Positions 24,901 to 33,104 are shown, numbered from the stretch's first letter. The stretch is DNA of 64,000 nucleotides from Pisaster brevispinus (GCA_023634235.1 JAMKCF010000007.1:21582592-21646591), one strand, 5' to 3'. Notes: generated by a model from the sequence alone, not told the origin. A program made the numbers and translations.

Positions 24901-26604
24901 TAAAGCCACTGATCACAGAGTACTAACAATAATCACAATTAACATAAGTTACTAATAATTCAAATCACAAAACGGTTCAAAGAAGTAAAAACTTGTCTGA
25001 AGTCTTGAGTGGTATCCTCGCTAAGGCAGCTACTATGAGCTAAAGTGTGAGTGGTTGACCGTGACCTCACGGCTGGTAGGCGAAAATAATAAAGCAGTGA
25101 TGTCAAGAAAATTTGTGCAGAGTAACTTTGTTGATTTGAGATGTTTAAAAAATCGGTAAAATTTCCATATCAGACTGCCACTTTTTCATTCATTTGAAAA
25201 TACACAAGCATATTTTACTCTGAGACATTGCTTTGGTAACAATGAGTGAAAAAGTGGCAGTCGGATACAGAAAGTTTTCCAAGAAATAATGTGAGGGAAT
25301 TAAATGTCTTCCTCAACTTGTACAAGAAACAAACGTTTAGGCCAAACTCTTATATTTATAATTTATTTGACAGATATAACGATTGCAAGTACACAGGTAC
25401 AACAAATCTAGCTTGTAGATATGAGAGGCAAGTCTCTGGTGTATGGAGCTAGTCGAAGCACTCAAGAATGAGAGTCGGAATAAGAACACTTTGGAAGGAG
25501 AATTAGGGGGATCTTATATAGGGTTTCTGGAGGTGGGGTAGATCTAGATTTATCAATGTCACAGAGAAAATACATAAGTTTAGTGACATCATTTCCTAGT
25601 ACTTAGTAGAATAAGTTTGGATGAGGTAATGGTCAGCAGGGGAGTAATGAGTAATGGTCAGTGTCCTGGGATGGGGGACTTTGAGGTCATAGCCTAGGAA
25701 TAAATGACGTGTGTGGTGTGTTTTACAAGAAATGGGAGTGAGCTTTGAAGTGAAATGGACCACCTGTTGAAAATGTTATTATTACAAGGGATAGGGGAAT
25801 GGTGGATTAATAGTGCCAGTAAATGAGCCTTGCAATAGTTCTAATTCATTTTCACCATATGTACAGGCAAACACTGACACTGGTTCTTTTTTGACCATCA
25901 CATTCACAGAATAAATCCCAGTGATTATTTAATGGGCATACCTGGTGTATACTGAGGAGATTGGTAAGATCTTCAGTACTTTCAGATGTTGCCAGTCCTC
26001 CTCCAAGGCCGTCTGCAGCATCCAGCTCCTCCGTTGTAGGCCAGTTAGCAGCATACGCATTAGTAGCCTTATGATTAGATTCATCATCACTATCTCCACT
26101 TCCATGTCGCCTCCGCCATGCAGCCATCTCCACCGTATCCTCACGGTCCAGTCCGCCGTTGCGAGTCGGCATACTTGCGGTCGATGATGACACAGATGCT
26201 GCCCCGTTGTTAAGACTCCTCGGGGAATTCTCACCGTGTTCCGGCGATGGGGCAACCCTAGTAGTAGACCGGACTGTTGACACTTTGGTCGGTCTTAAAT
26301 CCACTCGATTTAGGCTCACAATGCTTTCCTTGGACGGTGCAGGTCTTATCATGGAACTAGCAGAATCACTGGCAGATCGCCAAGTGTGAGTAACCGATGG
26401 TTTAGTTGATGAGTTTTCGGGAGTGTCGCCACAGTCTCCAGGAAGACCGTTGTCATCTAGAAATACGGGCGCTGTGTAGGCGACGGGTGGTAGATCTTTC
26501 GCTGCTTCGGCCACAAGCAGTGCCTCTGTGTCGCTGTAACAAGAAAGATCGGGGACATAGACAGTGCGATTTCTTTTATTATCTTCCTGTGGGAGAAGGC
26601 TCAT
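3933..26604 (-). CDS. TRPA1: TRPA1-type transient receptor potential ankyrin channel, 24 coding exons, 1384 aa
   Basis: Homotetrameric plasma-membrane cation channel gated by electrophiles and temperature in known family members. Exons (minus, 5' to 3'): 26604-25942, 22475-22307, 22064-21769, 21661-21452, 21223-21130, 20666-20471, 20349-20166, 19187-19074, 18906-18818, 18489-18343, 17993-17882, 17643-17507, 17328-17207, 17075-16944, 14527-14394, 9311-9176, 8906-8725, 8113-7940, 7560-7452, 6921-6830, 6370-6146, 5397-5329, 4807-4622, 4115-3933. All junctions are GT-AG and phases agree across 4155 nt. Residues 1-221 are Ser/Thr-rich and probably disordered. About 16 ankyrin repeats (TPLHxA motifs) span about 222-830. 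S1 begins near 955 after NSRRDELLGHP. S3 contains LLEWFIYT, S4 begins WQCGAVAVFLAW, the pore loop is FVMMIGEFEFD (about 1178-1188), S6 ends IVMNLL, and the TRP-like helix begins VGLAVDDIK. The tail is a short Glu/Lys coiled coil. It is longer than the human protein mainly at the N-terminus. Start: ATG at 26604, with an in-frame stop just upstream. Confidence 0.93.
5085..5170. repeat. Dispersed repeat fragment ('attgcttctcttcactcagg...gtacctg.gagggtag')
   Basis: The wording ttgcttctcttcactcaggt followed by ggtacctgtgagggtag matches the better copy at 43125-43240. That copy also has gactcttgtgtccttgagcaag. Related pieces lie near 6650-6760 and 40280-40330. It is an interspersed-repeat family in TRPA1 and SEC63 introns, with no coding content. 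Confidence 0.5.
7000..7225. repeat. Dispersed repeat, two tandem ~105-bp units
   Basis: Two successive copies of a unit containing agtccaacagtttgggtgtt, gagttaccatacggt, and gaggaaggatcctagcaaat. The second copy is diverged. It is the same family as 2525-2665 and 47425-47675. It lies in TRPA1 intron 19, between the exons at 7452-7560 and 6830-6921. Confidence 0.7.
7861..7918. repeat. G-rich 15-bp tandem repeat (ccagggggatggggg)
   Basis: About 3.5 copies of ccagggggatggggg sit 22 bp past the donor of TRPA1 exon 18, whose minus-strand exon ends at 7940. Runs of five guanines at short spacing on the plus (template) strand fit the G-quadruplex pattern. No function is shown. Confidence 0.85.
9447..9574 (+). 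repeat. tRNA-derived SINE, left part (split by the Ty3 insertion)
   Basis: An A-box-like word, ggcgagctcagtgg, and a B-box-like word, ggtcatgagtttgaatccc, are followed by a tail (gactcggaa, ggctacagcg). The tail continues after the Ty3 element as cagcgcttatcc and ttggtgta. The copy at 49330-49480 has the same order, and a tail-only copy is at 37665-37770. The Ty3 element inserted into this SINE and duplicated CAGCG. Confidence 0.65.
9570..9574. repeat. Target-site duplication, left copy (CAGCG)
   Basis: CAGCG directly precedes the 5' LTR and the same five bases follow the 3' LTR at 14256-14260. A 5-bp duplication is typical of Ty3/gypsy integration. Confidence 0.9.
9575..9746 (+). repeat. 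5' LTR (172 bp)
   Basis: Begins TGTTGTATTG and ends ATAACA. It contains GAGAATAAAGG near 9638, a likely poly(A) signal. It is identical to the 3' LTR except at 9709. Confidence 0.95.
9747..9764 (+). other. Primer-binding site, probably tRNA-Leu
   Basis: TGGTGGCAGCGCTGGG starts directly after the LTR. It is complementary to a 3' end CCCAGCGCTGCCACCA, which differs at one base from the usual animal tRNA-Leu 3' end as I recall it. The tRNA identity is therefore likely but unchecked. Confidence 0.7.
9911..11305 (+). CDS. Ty3 gag, protease and start of reverse transcriptase (464 aa frame)
   Basis: Residues 1 to about 190 form a retrotransposon gag domain (VAQYAVELQTLA segment). A basic stretch and one CCHC zinc knuckle, CNNCKKVGHFSKVC (226-239), follow, then an acidic linker. 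The aspartic-protease signature is LLDTGSEVNIL, with catalytic Asp at 297. The frame then enters the RT N-terminus (TDWCSPIVIAPK) and stops at 11303-11305. The downstream frame is shifted by one base. The stop follows a locally duplicated word, tcattgctcca, at 11274-11284 and 11288-11298. This looks like a small duplication that broke a single gag-pol frame rather than a programmed shift, which would normally lie earlier. Confidence 0.9.
   Translation: MAKSSVGAPSILIGRLDQYDQVEDINNYLERLELYFIANDIPAVKKSAVLLSVVGPTVYKTVKSLSEPSPVSEQSYKELCDMLISHYGPKRLVIAERFRFYKRNQKDGETVAQYAVELQTLAGLCKFGAFLDDALRDRLVCGISSQYIQKHLLTKDGLTFQKVVEVAKTLETATKDLKEIKLRGEGAAVQTVFHKARKPKARGKPTGGNRYKPTKHKSCPAKGRTCNNCKKVGHFSKVCRSSRKQMRAVLQSDDDESDQRDDSDFFVGAINHETLQIDDVWKQNLYLHGKCVSFLLDTGSEVNILPNKIYQSLNIVDKTLDRSSTRLSGFFGGKATPLGQTRLKCQVKDKTQTLMFLILEQGSPVLGKKACEALGLLQRVYSLISDDSVFEGPGCMQGHPAKITISKDATPYCVNAPRLIPIPLLPQLKEELGKLETQGIVQRVTEPTDWCSPIVIAPKSLLQR
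11277..13736 (+). CDS. Ty3 pol: reverse transcriptase, RNase H and integrase (819 aa frame)
   Basis: RT motifs appear in order: RLCVDLRQLNK, SLLDAKHGFWQVPL, RLPFGITSAPE and the active site YMDN at 11607-11618. RNase H shows SSDASSYGIGG, the QIEKELLA segment and ETDHKPL. Integrase has an HHCC zinc finger (HAGHQG...CDHCQQ, about 12723-12840), the catalytic D-D-E (CDLADV near 12910; VTDNGPQF near 13070; QANGQAEKAV near 13160) and a C-terminal GP-Y module (RKAGPPRSY). The active site usually reads YxDD. Here the second Asp is Asn (codon AAT), which would be expected to impair polymerisation. The true protein start lies upstream in the other frame. Confidence 0.92.
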   Translation: MLQSHCSNGSIRLCVDLRQLNKSVVRERFIIPTVEEVLGRISGAQIFSLLDAKHGFWQVPLAEESQRLTTFITPYGRFCFRRLPFGITSAPEIYQRIMCDLLSGLPGVVVYMDNVLITGKTKEEHDERLQQVLQIVQKAGLKLNKDKCKIAQTRVDFLGMKLDKDGVHPDPAKVAAIIQMTPPTSREEVKRLMGMVNWLTRFVPNASTVAAPINDLLKSNIDWIWGPSQQSSFRSLKRLLTSAPTLALYDPSRETMVSSDASSYGIGGCILQRHDEQWKPVAYCSRSLTSAEKRYAQIEKELLASVWSCERFYVRGLHFTVETDHKPLIPLINNKDLCDVPLRCQRLLMRLMKYKCTAVYTPGKFLVVADALSREPLKSTEDGTDNLAEEIEAHIDMITKHWPVRKGKLAEIKHKTDLDDSLKHVKSYITNGWPKYTKDLESASVLHDWEEQDKISEIDGVLTYGDRIIIPVKMRQDMLKKIHAGHQGISKCRLCAGQAVWWPSIGTDIAQYVKMCDHCQQKQSTQKAEPLISSPLPERPWQRVACDLADVKGKQFIVLVDCYSKWIEVHHLHKTTSLTIINYLKGTFARYGIPEVVVTDNGPQFLSEFKEFSKEYDFTHITSSPHYPQANGQAEKAVHIAKMILRQTDPVLALMTYRSTPIPALGVSPSLLMMGREMRTTLPILPHNLRPKIASYKKLQKADKLYKSKSESYFNQTHGAKQLDELKPGDNVRIRTKSGWSNVGEVMRKAGPPRSYIIQVDGAEYRRNRRHVLHVPKPLEPVLDELMPHDCNPKDHQQTRTRPHRSINTPAWHKDYVMQ
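14071..14083 (+). other. Polypurine tract
   Basis: gaaaagggggaga lies directly before the 3' LTR, the standard position for plus-strand priming. Confidence 0.85.
14084..14255 (+). repeat. 3' LTR (172 bp)
   Basis: Same 172 bp as 9575-9746 with one difference, at 14218. It is followed by the target duplication CAGCG at 14256-14260 and then the rest of the interrupted SINE. Confidence 0.95.
16140..16260. repeat. (TAA)n microsatellite joined to a 'cttatatagtgct' repeat
   Basis: About 45 bp of TAA-type repeats lead into ggcttcttatatagtgctca. The mirror image, agcgctatataagaactcat followed by an ATT-rich tail, occurs at 63818-63860. This suggests a SINE or LINE 3' tail in opposite orientations. 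It lies in TRPA1 intron 14. Confidence 0.55.
16310..16610. repeat. Dispersed repeats: GTCAGGCCA family and 'cactataaacaccagaagggg' family
   Basis: The first part (about 16315-16415) has gactgcttctgttacacca, gtgttgtcatttagcctt and atgtcaggccattaactttt, shared with 33105-33245. The second part (about 16495-16610) has agaaggggtttaccctggt and gtgctgcatcac, shared with 63590-63740. All of it is intronic (TRPA1 intron 14). Confidence 0.6.
19286..19835. repeat. 55-bp tandem array, ten near-identical units
   Basis: Ten copies with an exact 55-bp period. Each starts ggcttgaaggtatcttgctc and ends acagagccttgcatt. I found no differences between units by eye. It lies in TRPA1 intron 7, between the exons at 20166-20349 and 19074-19187. 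The uniformity means recent expansion or efficient homogenisation. Confidence 0.97.
20067..20128. repeat. 26-bp hairpin made of the 'ctagggtcgaaacgtcaggcca' repeat word
   Basis: Arms 20067-20092 and 20103-20128 are reverse complements with one mismatch around a 10-nt loop. The arm word is the core of the repeat also seen once, without the mirror image, near 33190-33225. It sits in TRPA1 intron 7, 39 bp upstream (plus-strand coordinates) of the exon 7 donor. Confidence 0.85.
22695..22925. repeat. Dispersed repeat ('gtcctgctattgttgtt' family)
   Basis: The phrases tcaggtttgtggggtcctgc, tattgttgtt and aagaattctcttatgggg recur in related form at 51470-51560. It is intronic (TRPA1 intron 1) and non-coding. 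Confidence 0.55.
24503..24590. repeat. 34-bp tandem duplication with a flanking mirror sequence
   Basis: atttacacagtaatgggggc plus attttatcaatgat occurs twice back to back, and caatcattgataaag follows, inverted relative to the unit end. It is in TRPA1 intron 1. No other function is visible. Confidence 0.8.
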
Positions 26605-26630
26605 TTGGGCTTACCTCCATGCATAGGCAT
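26601..26630 (-). promoter_or_regulatory. Candidate uORF overlapping the TRPA1 start (ATGA)
   Basis: An ATG at 26630 opens a nine-codon frame whose TGA (26603-26601) overlaps the TRPA1 ATG (26604-26602) as ATGA. If the transcript starts upstream of 26630, this short frame would be translated first and could control the main start through re-initiation. The sequence also contains GGAG-GTAAGC, which resembles a splice donor. Confidence 0.35.
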
Positions 26631-27480
26631 GATGGGTACTGCTGAATCCGTACTGCTGCTGAGCGTTATTTTAAGCGAGTCATCTATTGATCCAATAACA
26701 GCACGAACTTAGGACAAGGCATACCAAATTCACTCAAGCGTTAAATTATGTAGGTCATAATGTACGGCCAACTGACGCTATTATTATATATATTTTTATA
26801 CACCTGCTGGTGCACTTTGTACCTTACCACTGACGTCATAGTTAGACTTGACTCGGTCTACCATCGTTTATCAACTATTATGTTTCCAATACGCGCACAC
26901 CACCCCTCCCCCTTGGTATTCAAAATTACAACTAATATTAAAATACATAGAAACAAAAGGTTTCACAAAATTGTCAAAATCCTCCAATACGGAGAATACC
27001 CGATGCCCCGCTGTTTGTTGACACCGCACTGTTACCATAGAGAGCAAATGCTCATTAAACTTGACCTTCTAATTAAAAGCGTTGGGGAAAATACGGGAAG
27101 ACAACCCAATGTAATGCATCATTGGTGTTATTTTTAGCAGAATGAGAGGACAATTTCCCAACAACTGTTCTCCTAAGTTGGTTTGTAATTGAGGTAGAAA
27201 TAGCCATAAGTTTATTATGAGCCTGCTCATTTGGTGGCAAAATGTTCATATCATTCCTATGCATTGTACTTGGACACTCACCCGTGCACGTGCAAAATAT
27301 TGGCAATTTAAATTGCTTTAAGAAAGGTTACAACAATGTTTCACAATATGCCTTGCTAAATGCTTTTAAACTTTGCACAAAATAACAACAATAACATTTT
27401 CTTTTTGTTCCCGAATGGTTTCTTATACGAGACAATAATAACTATCGTCTATCGTTTTCTTGATATGATTTTATGTGCCG
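26631..27480. other. Upstream region of TRPA1, no gene recognised
   Basis: Presumed promoter and 5' UTR side of TRPA1. Several open frames occur on both strands, but none has recognisable motifs. A CTCAG acceptor-like site on the minus strand near 26670 could begin the TRPA1 leader exon. No clear TATA box or repeat stands out. Confidence 0.4.
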
Positions 27481-27489
27481 TAATCTTAC

Positions 27490-28074
27490 CTTTGAGTTTT
27501 GAGACCTCTACCTCGAGCCAACCTCAGCGGCCTGAGGATCACCTCGTCTTTGTCCATTATCGCTCACGAAATTGCATCCTCGTCTAGAACAGAGAATTAC
27601 TGTAGATACAGCACTGCATCCTCCTCAGCATGGTGTCCCAAAAGTCACTATTATTAATCATTTGATATAATACCAACAAGTGGCATGAAATCAATCAGCT
27701 CATCTTGAGTTTGATGAACACGATGGATAGGTACGGAAAGATGGACCGCTCCTCGCTGGGCGTGAAGGCATGCAATGAGCGATTCTCCTCATCCACATCA
27801 GTGTGACGTCGTCTCGGCATCGCCCACATAATTTATCTAATTTCTCTTGATTTACAGATTGTTCCTGGCTGTGAAGGTGGCTTTCGGCAAGTGCACCATC
27901 AACATTACCACATTTCATTGTTCATTCCTCTGCTTCAGCGTGTAATTTGAATGCAGTCTCTTTAGCAAATAAATGTCCGTACACGACGAGAATGTATAGC
28001 TCAAGAAGTGGCCTAGAAACATCCTCCAGTGAAATGAAACCAGCGGATATAATCGCACCCTTGCACTTCGCCAT
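27490..28074 (-). other. Cluster of short minus-strand ORFs upstream of TRPA1, unidentified
   Basis: Three short frames follow each other on the minus strand: 28074-27922 (50 aa, begins MAKCKGAIISAGF), 27918-27700 (72 aa, begins MKCGNVDGALAES, same frame after one TGA) and one starting MPRRRHTDVDEENRS near 27815 that ends near 27690. A fourth ATG at 27557 opens MDKDEVILRPLRL and runs to a good donor, CAAAG-GTAAGA, at 27490. The region is richer in CG than its surroundings. It may be a TRPA1 leader with uORFs, a small unknown gene or a decayed gene. I do not recognise a family. Confidence 0.25.
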
Positions 28075-28329
28075 TATCCGGCCTGCCTCCTTGCAGTTAC
28101 CATAGCAACTCTATTGATAAATGCCGCCAATAAAAGTGCTAGTCGCAATATGGCAATAATGACACCATCCACTGGGGACAATTATCATCGTCGACGGTAC
28201 AATAAAACAAATGCGACGTTAAAACGGTTAAATCATAACGTGACCCAGTTTAAACGTTATGGGAGTCAACAATTATCGTTTTTATTCAGAACCTAATGGA
28301 GGCTTGACTCACCTAAATGGTGATTCCAA

Positions 28330-30230
28330 TGGTGGCCCAAAGTGTTTAAGCCTCGTTGAAGATATCATTGATACCGTTAAAAGGTCAAATACTTTAAATA
28401 TTTTATGATTATTCTTTTGTTGGTGTACAAAATAATAATATAGGGGAAGAAACATATCCTCTTGTTTTCAATGCATTATTCAACCATAAATAAGTCTATA
28501 GTGATCACGTTTTAGGCTATTTGTTAATGTTTAAAAACGAGACACGGTATTTCTTGTTGAAGATTTTATGGATGTTCACATCGGGCTTATTTCGATTGCT
28601 GCAATCAGAATATGCAAAAGGAGGTTTTAAAGTCGCTCTCAAAAACTATTTTTTTGACTTTGACATGACCTTTGGATAAGAATATTCTCTGGAGAACTTA
28701 ACCAGTGGGTTTTCAGATCAACACTAACCAATTCTGTTTATTTTGGTAACTACTTGGTCATGATATTGTGGCCGTGCCCGAGCTGGCGACTACGGCTGGA
28801 TGGCCGCGTTTATATGCCAATTGATTTATGTTTATCAACTGGGTGTGGTTAATTTGATCATACACATCAAAGCATTCACTTTTTGCACATTGAGCTTCCT
28901 GACATTTTTCAAGCAGAGCAACGATAATACACCAGAAACCAACATTTCACGTTTCTTCTGATAGCGCCCTCTTTTGAATCCTCCTCCTTCAGCCCATGTT
29001 AATTCCCATAAATGGGGGACAGAATCTCCGGGGGGTGGGGGCCACAGATTTCCCTAAACACCAGCCATTATATTTCAAATCACCACAGAGCAATCCTTAT
29101 TGAGAACAAGGGTTTTATTGATTAAAAAAGGTTGATTTATTATAGCAAATCAAACCAACCAGAAACCCCCCCCCCCAAAAAAAAAAAAAAAAAAAAAAAA
29201 ATTGACATGAAGGTTTTTAGTTTAATAATACGGGGAGAAGTCAAAAACACATAATAGGCCTAATCCAGGCTATGATAAAGGAATAAGACAAAGTGCAAGG
29301 TAAGCTTATGTTCAGTTGGTTTAATTCACACTCGCAATTTAAAAAAAGATATTGAGGGACAAAAGACAGTTTTTATGTTATATTTACAAATGTTGCTCAC
29401 TTCATCAAAAGGGCATAACAGTCTGCTATTCTCAAACAAAGTGCACTTAGTGGTGTGGTATATCCTTGGTTTTCGGAAAGGGAAACAATGATAGTCAACA
29501 GCATACAACGTATCAGTTCACACCTTTACCAAAAAGCTGAAATTTCATCAAGTATAGTGTGCTTTTTCAAGTGTTCATTAAACTAAAACGTGGTGGCATT
29601 TCAGACAAACACTTTTTTATTGGCAGGTAGAACACTTTTATGCAGTTAATAAGCTGTCATAGTTTGTTTTACCAGTCAATAAAAATGAATATGCAAATCT
29701 TTATACATTTGCTTTATGAATAAATAAAATACCCGAACTTTACTGCTGTATTAAACAAGCCTTTCAATTAAACTTAAACACAAAAGTACATGAAATTGTG
29801 ACTTTTTAATAAAATGGACTTTGGGACACATAAGTATATTAATATTATTATTACAAGTACAGCAAAACAGATTTCTAAAAAAATAAAAATAAAAATTCAA
29901 GCAGGTATCCTAACACTAAGCAAACATGTTAACATCGTTTCATTTTGTGTGTTTTCCTAAAAAACAGTTTTCTACAGGATACCAGAAACCCAAACAGTCA
30001 AGTTCCAACAGTCCACAGTTATAATCCCTATGAAGATTTATCTCACAATGACAGGTACCATACTATCGTGGCCAGAAATGCTCTTAATGATTTTGACAGA
30101 CTTGTGTAAATGAAAGCCAATGAATTTGAAGTCAGTCAGTCACTGTTATGTTCCCTACACTATGCAATGTTAATCCCACATTTTTAACTAGTAGGTACCA
30201 GTCAACTTTCTCATTCTAATCTTCATACAC
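28330..30230. other. Intergenic, no gene recognised
   Basis: AT-rich sequence with low-complexity tracts, including a C-run followed by an A-run at about 29167-29202. Minus-strand AATAAA words (for example 29616-29621) lie downstream of the gene that ends at 30272 and could end its transcript. No exon-like open frame was found. Confidence 0.5.
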
Positions 30231-30271
30231 TTTATGCATAAGGAATACAAAACCACTGTCCAAATCAAGCT

Positions 30272-32883
30272 CTACTTGACTCGTTTTGCGCCTTTATCAA
30301 AATCTTCCTTTGTTAACCTATACCCCCAGTGTTGCAATGTTTGCCTCACTACTGGTGAAACAGCAAAGTTGTCAAAGGCATTTCCGCTGCGTACACACTT
30401 TGCAATAAGGTTGTTCCTCCAGCGACCTTTGAACCCAGCACATCTTGACCATCGACCTATCTGTCGTTCGTCATCGTCACTGCGTCTTCCTAGGTAGAAT
30501 CTGAATATAACAGAAATATTCAACATGAGTCAAGACGTTGTTTCTGAAAACTGCATAATTATGAGCATAAAAAGCACTGAATAAACTTTGTCTTCATTCT
30601 GCTTTCCCACAATATTATTTGTTCTTGTACACTGGCAAGACTAAAGTGCAAAGGGATACAATGCCCTCTTTTGCAAAATAGGAGCGTACCACAAGATAAA
30701 GAAAAATAACAAAAGTACCAGTTTGATTCCAGAAACACAACAAAAGTATCAGTGTGAGCATTGCCATGTAGGTTCCCATGTAGTTGTTTCTGATTTCTGT
30801 TACCTATCTTCTTGACAGTTATTCTTCTTCCTTACGCAGCATCTTAAGAATTCTTACCTGCAATACCACTGGAACCAGCCATAGGGGTCTTGTTTACGCA
30901 TCCAACCACTGCTCTCCCACATTTGCAAGTCTCCTCCACACTTGACTTTGTATGTGTTGACTTCTGTGTTATAAGTCGCTGATGATACCTACACAAGTTG
31001 GCAAACAGTTTATTAATACTAGCTGAATATGGCTGTCGTAGTCAAGCATTAGATGAAGGCTTAATTTAGGGAATGACATTAAAATTACTTTACTGCACAA
31101 CCTCTCACTGGATGTACCCTGTTGCAGTTATTTGACTAACTAATAGACTGTGCAAATCTTGCACATTTGGCCCCATTTAAGTGCACAATTTTGTTTCCTT
31201 CATACAACTTAGTAATGGACGGTAGAGCCCAAGGTTAGCAAATGTTCAAATACATGCAGGTCTTGCACAGTCTATAGGCTTGGTGTCTCTAACTTCCCAT
31301 TCACCACAACCCTACTACCCTGCCTACCTATTACTGATCCTTTGACTAATATATTCCTTTCATTTAGCCTTTGAGGAAGACTCTGCTGGGGGCAAAGTGT
31401 GAAGCCATAAAAAATGTTCTGACTTTTATAAACTGTATAAAATGTGAGTATTTATTGACAATCGTAGATTTAAAGATACCTTTCTTGCTACATTGAGACC
31501 TTCCAGCCAATCCTGAGGTAGTTCTTTCCATACTCCAGAGTATTTCTGACCTGGAATAAAAAACATGAAATATTAGAAAAATCAACATTATCATCAGGTC
31601 AGAGCAAAAGCGTTGTACCTCAATTTTGCAAGAAAATGCTCCGTGCAAAAAGTAAAAATGCTGGTTGTTGGCGTGTATTTGTTTTGTGCACACATCTGTA
31701 TTTTGAGTGAGATACGATGTTTTGACAATGTCAAACTGCTACTTTAGGAGATACAAGGTTTTTGCACTGACACGACATTATGTTGTGCCAGAGATTTTCA
31801 CTGGAAACTTTAATCGTTATCATTGGTAGAAGAATTACTTCTGTGCTAATGGGAAACTATAGGGGCGCTAGGTAGCAGGAGATTTAAATCCATTGTTCTT
31901 GAAAATCTGCACAAACTCAGAACTATGTAAAAAATGGCAATTGAACTTAGTATGTCTGCTGCCACCTAACGTTCCAAAGTCTCTCATTTCCTCATAGTCT
32001 ACTCCTCAGGAAACTTTAATGTTCCTATGTTTAGAATTATCCTAAGGACATTACGGGGGGGGGGGGGGGGGGTGGGTTGTATCAAATACCTCAAATTACC
32101 TGTGACACTTGATTTGATAGGACGAAAGTAAGTCCCACCAAAGCTGCCTGCTCGTAGTACCTCTGCTGGCGTCATGCTGGGGTAAATATCCGGGCAGTCC
32201 TCAAAGATAAGATCTCCCTTCTTGTTTCGTATTGGCATGGGTGCTGTATAATTCTCTCTCTGGCGAATCTCCTCCTCAAATGCACTTGGTCCTTTTACGA
32301 GAATGGAAAGTGCTTTTAGTTTAATCTTGTAAATTTGATCAGGATGGAATAAGTCAATTAAAATTAAGAGGTGTTGAATAACTAACTAAATTGAAAAATT
32401 GTTTACCCTTTACCTTTTTTAGAAGGCATCAACAGAACCCTGCAAACATTGAGCTATCTGCGGTGCGGAGCATTGCTATATACAAGCAACATTGTTTGCC
32501 CTTTCAGGACTTCTGTTCTAGAGGATAAACACTTTTCAAAATGTTCAGCCTGTTGTTACAACCTTTACAAGTTTTAGAAATGAAACAAGAATAGATACTA
32601 CATCCAGGCCTGCAATTTTGTCTTTGAAAAGGTCAAGGCCTTTTTAATTTTGAGCAGAGCACCTTGATGGCCTCCATGTAATTCCAGTCCTGACTATCTG
32701 TCTTTGTATGGTTGTACCTGCAGTTGTCTTGGCTTCTTTCTTGGTTGTTGCTGTTGGCTTCTTATCAGCATCTGATGTACTCTTCTTTGTCTTCTTCTTT
32801 GGTTCTTCATCTGATTTACCAGATGCTTTTCTCTTTGTTGATGTCTGCTTTGTATCTGTGGATTTCTTGGTGGGAGGTCCCAT
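30272..32883 (-). CDS. Conserved protein of unknown function, five coding exons, 262 aa
   Basis: Exons (minus, 5' to 3'): 32883-32718, 32291-32100, 31550-31480, 30988-30858, 30500-30272. All junctions are GT-AG, phases agree, and the total is 789 nt with a TAG stop. Residues 1-55 are Lys/Ser/Thr-rich (PKKKTKKS), disordered and likely a nuclear localisation signal. The rest is a compact domain with striking invariant-looking blocks: VLRAGSFGGTYFRPI, GVWKELPQDWLEGL, YKVKCGGDLQMWE, DPYGWFQWYCRFYLGRR, QIGRWSRCAGFKGRWRNNL and VRQTLQHWGYRLT. I recall very similar blocks in uncharacterised fungal, plant and fish proteins, so the family is ancient and patchily kept. The richness in Trp, Arg and Gly might mean nucleic-acid binding, but this is only inference. 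An acceptor-like TTTTTAG just before the ATG suggests an upstream non-coding exon. It is head-to-head with SEC63. Confidence 0.85.
31141..31276. repeat. Short MITE-like element with ATAGACTGTGCAA ends
   Basis: The left end, aatagactgtgcaa, and the right end, ttgcacagtctata, are reverse complements over 13 bp, 136 bp apart overall. It lies in intron 3 of the gene at 30272-32883. It is too short to code. I infer a non-autonomous DNA transposon. Confidence 0.5.
31340..31410. repeat. Diverged copy of the 'gactctgctagggtc' repeat family
   Basis: tttagcctttgaggaagactctgctggggg parallels 33178-33220 and the hairpin at 20067-20128. It lies inside intron 3 of the minus-strand gene. Confidence 0.45.
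31870..31990. repeat. Dispersed repeat ('tgtctgctgccacctaacgttccaaagtc')
   Basis: The phrase ctgctgccacctaacgttcc with a preceding aactatgtaaa block is shared with 52120-52195, and partly with 22200-22240. It is intronic. A G-run of about 18 bp follows at about 32055-32072. Confidence 0.55.
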
Positions 32884-33104
32884 CCTGATTAGTCTAAAAA
32901 CATGATAAGAGATCAAAGAATAATCCATTAAGCCTGAGCAGCTAGCATTAATCCTAACAAGGTAGAATTATTGTATCACATGGAGCATTTAGCAAGTGTT
33001 GCATAAGCCACTGTGAAACAGGGCTGCATGCACCACAAGAAATATGCACAATGTAGCAACCCAACAGAAGGCAGTTTGTAATAAGATTTTAACTCTGTGT
33101 GCTT

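Noticed and set aside
26592..26660. A 30-nt intron between GGAG-GTAAGC and CCCACAG at the TRPA1 start
   Set aside because: Too short for an animal spliceosomal intron, and the joined frame hits a stop. The ATG at 26604 was kept as the start.
27922..28074. Selenoprotein reading through the TGA between the two same-frame ORFs
   Set aside because: I saw no SECIS-like stem-loop and no selenoprotein family resemblance. A simple stop is more likely.
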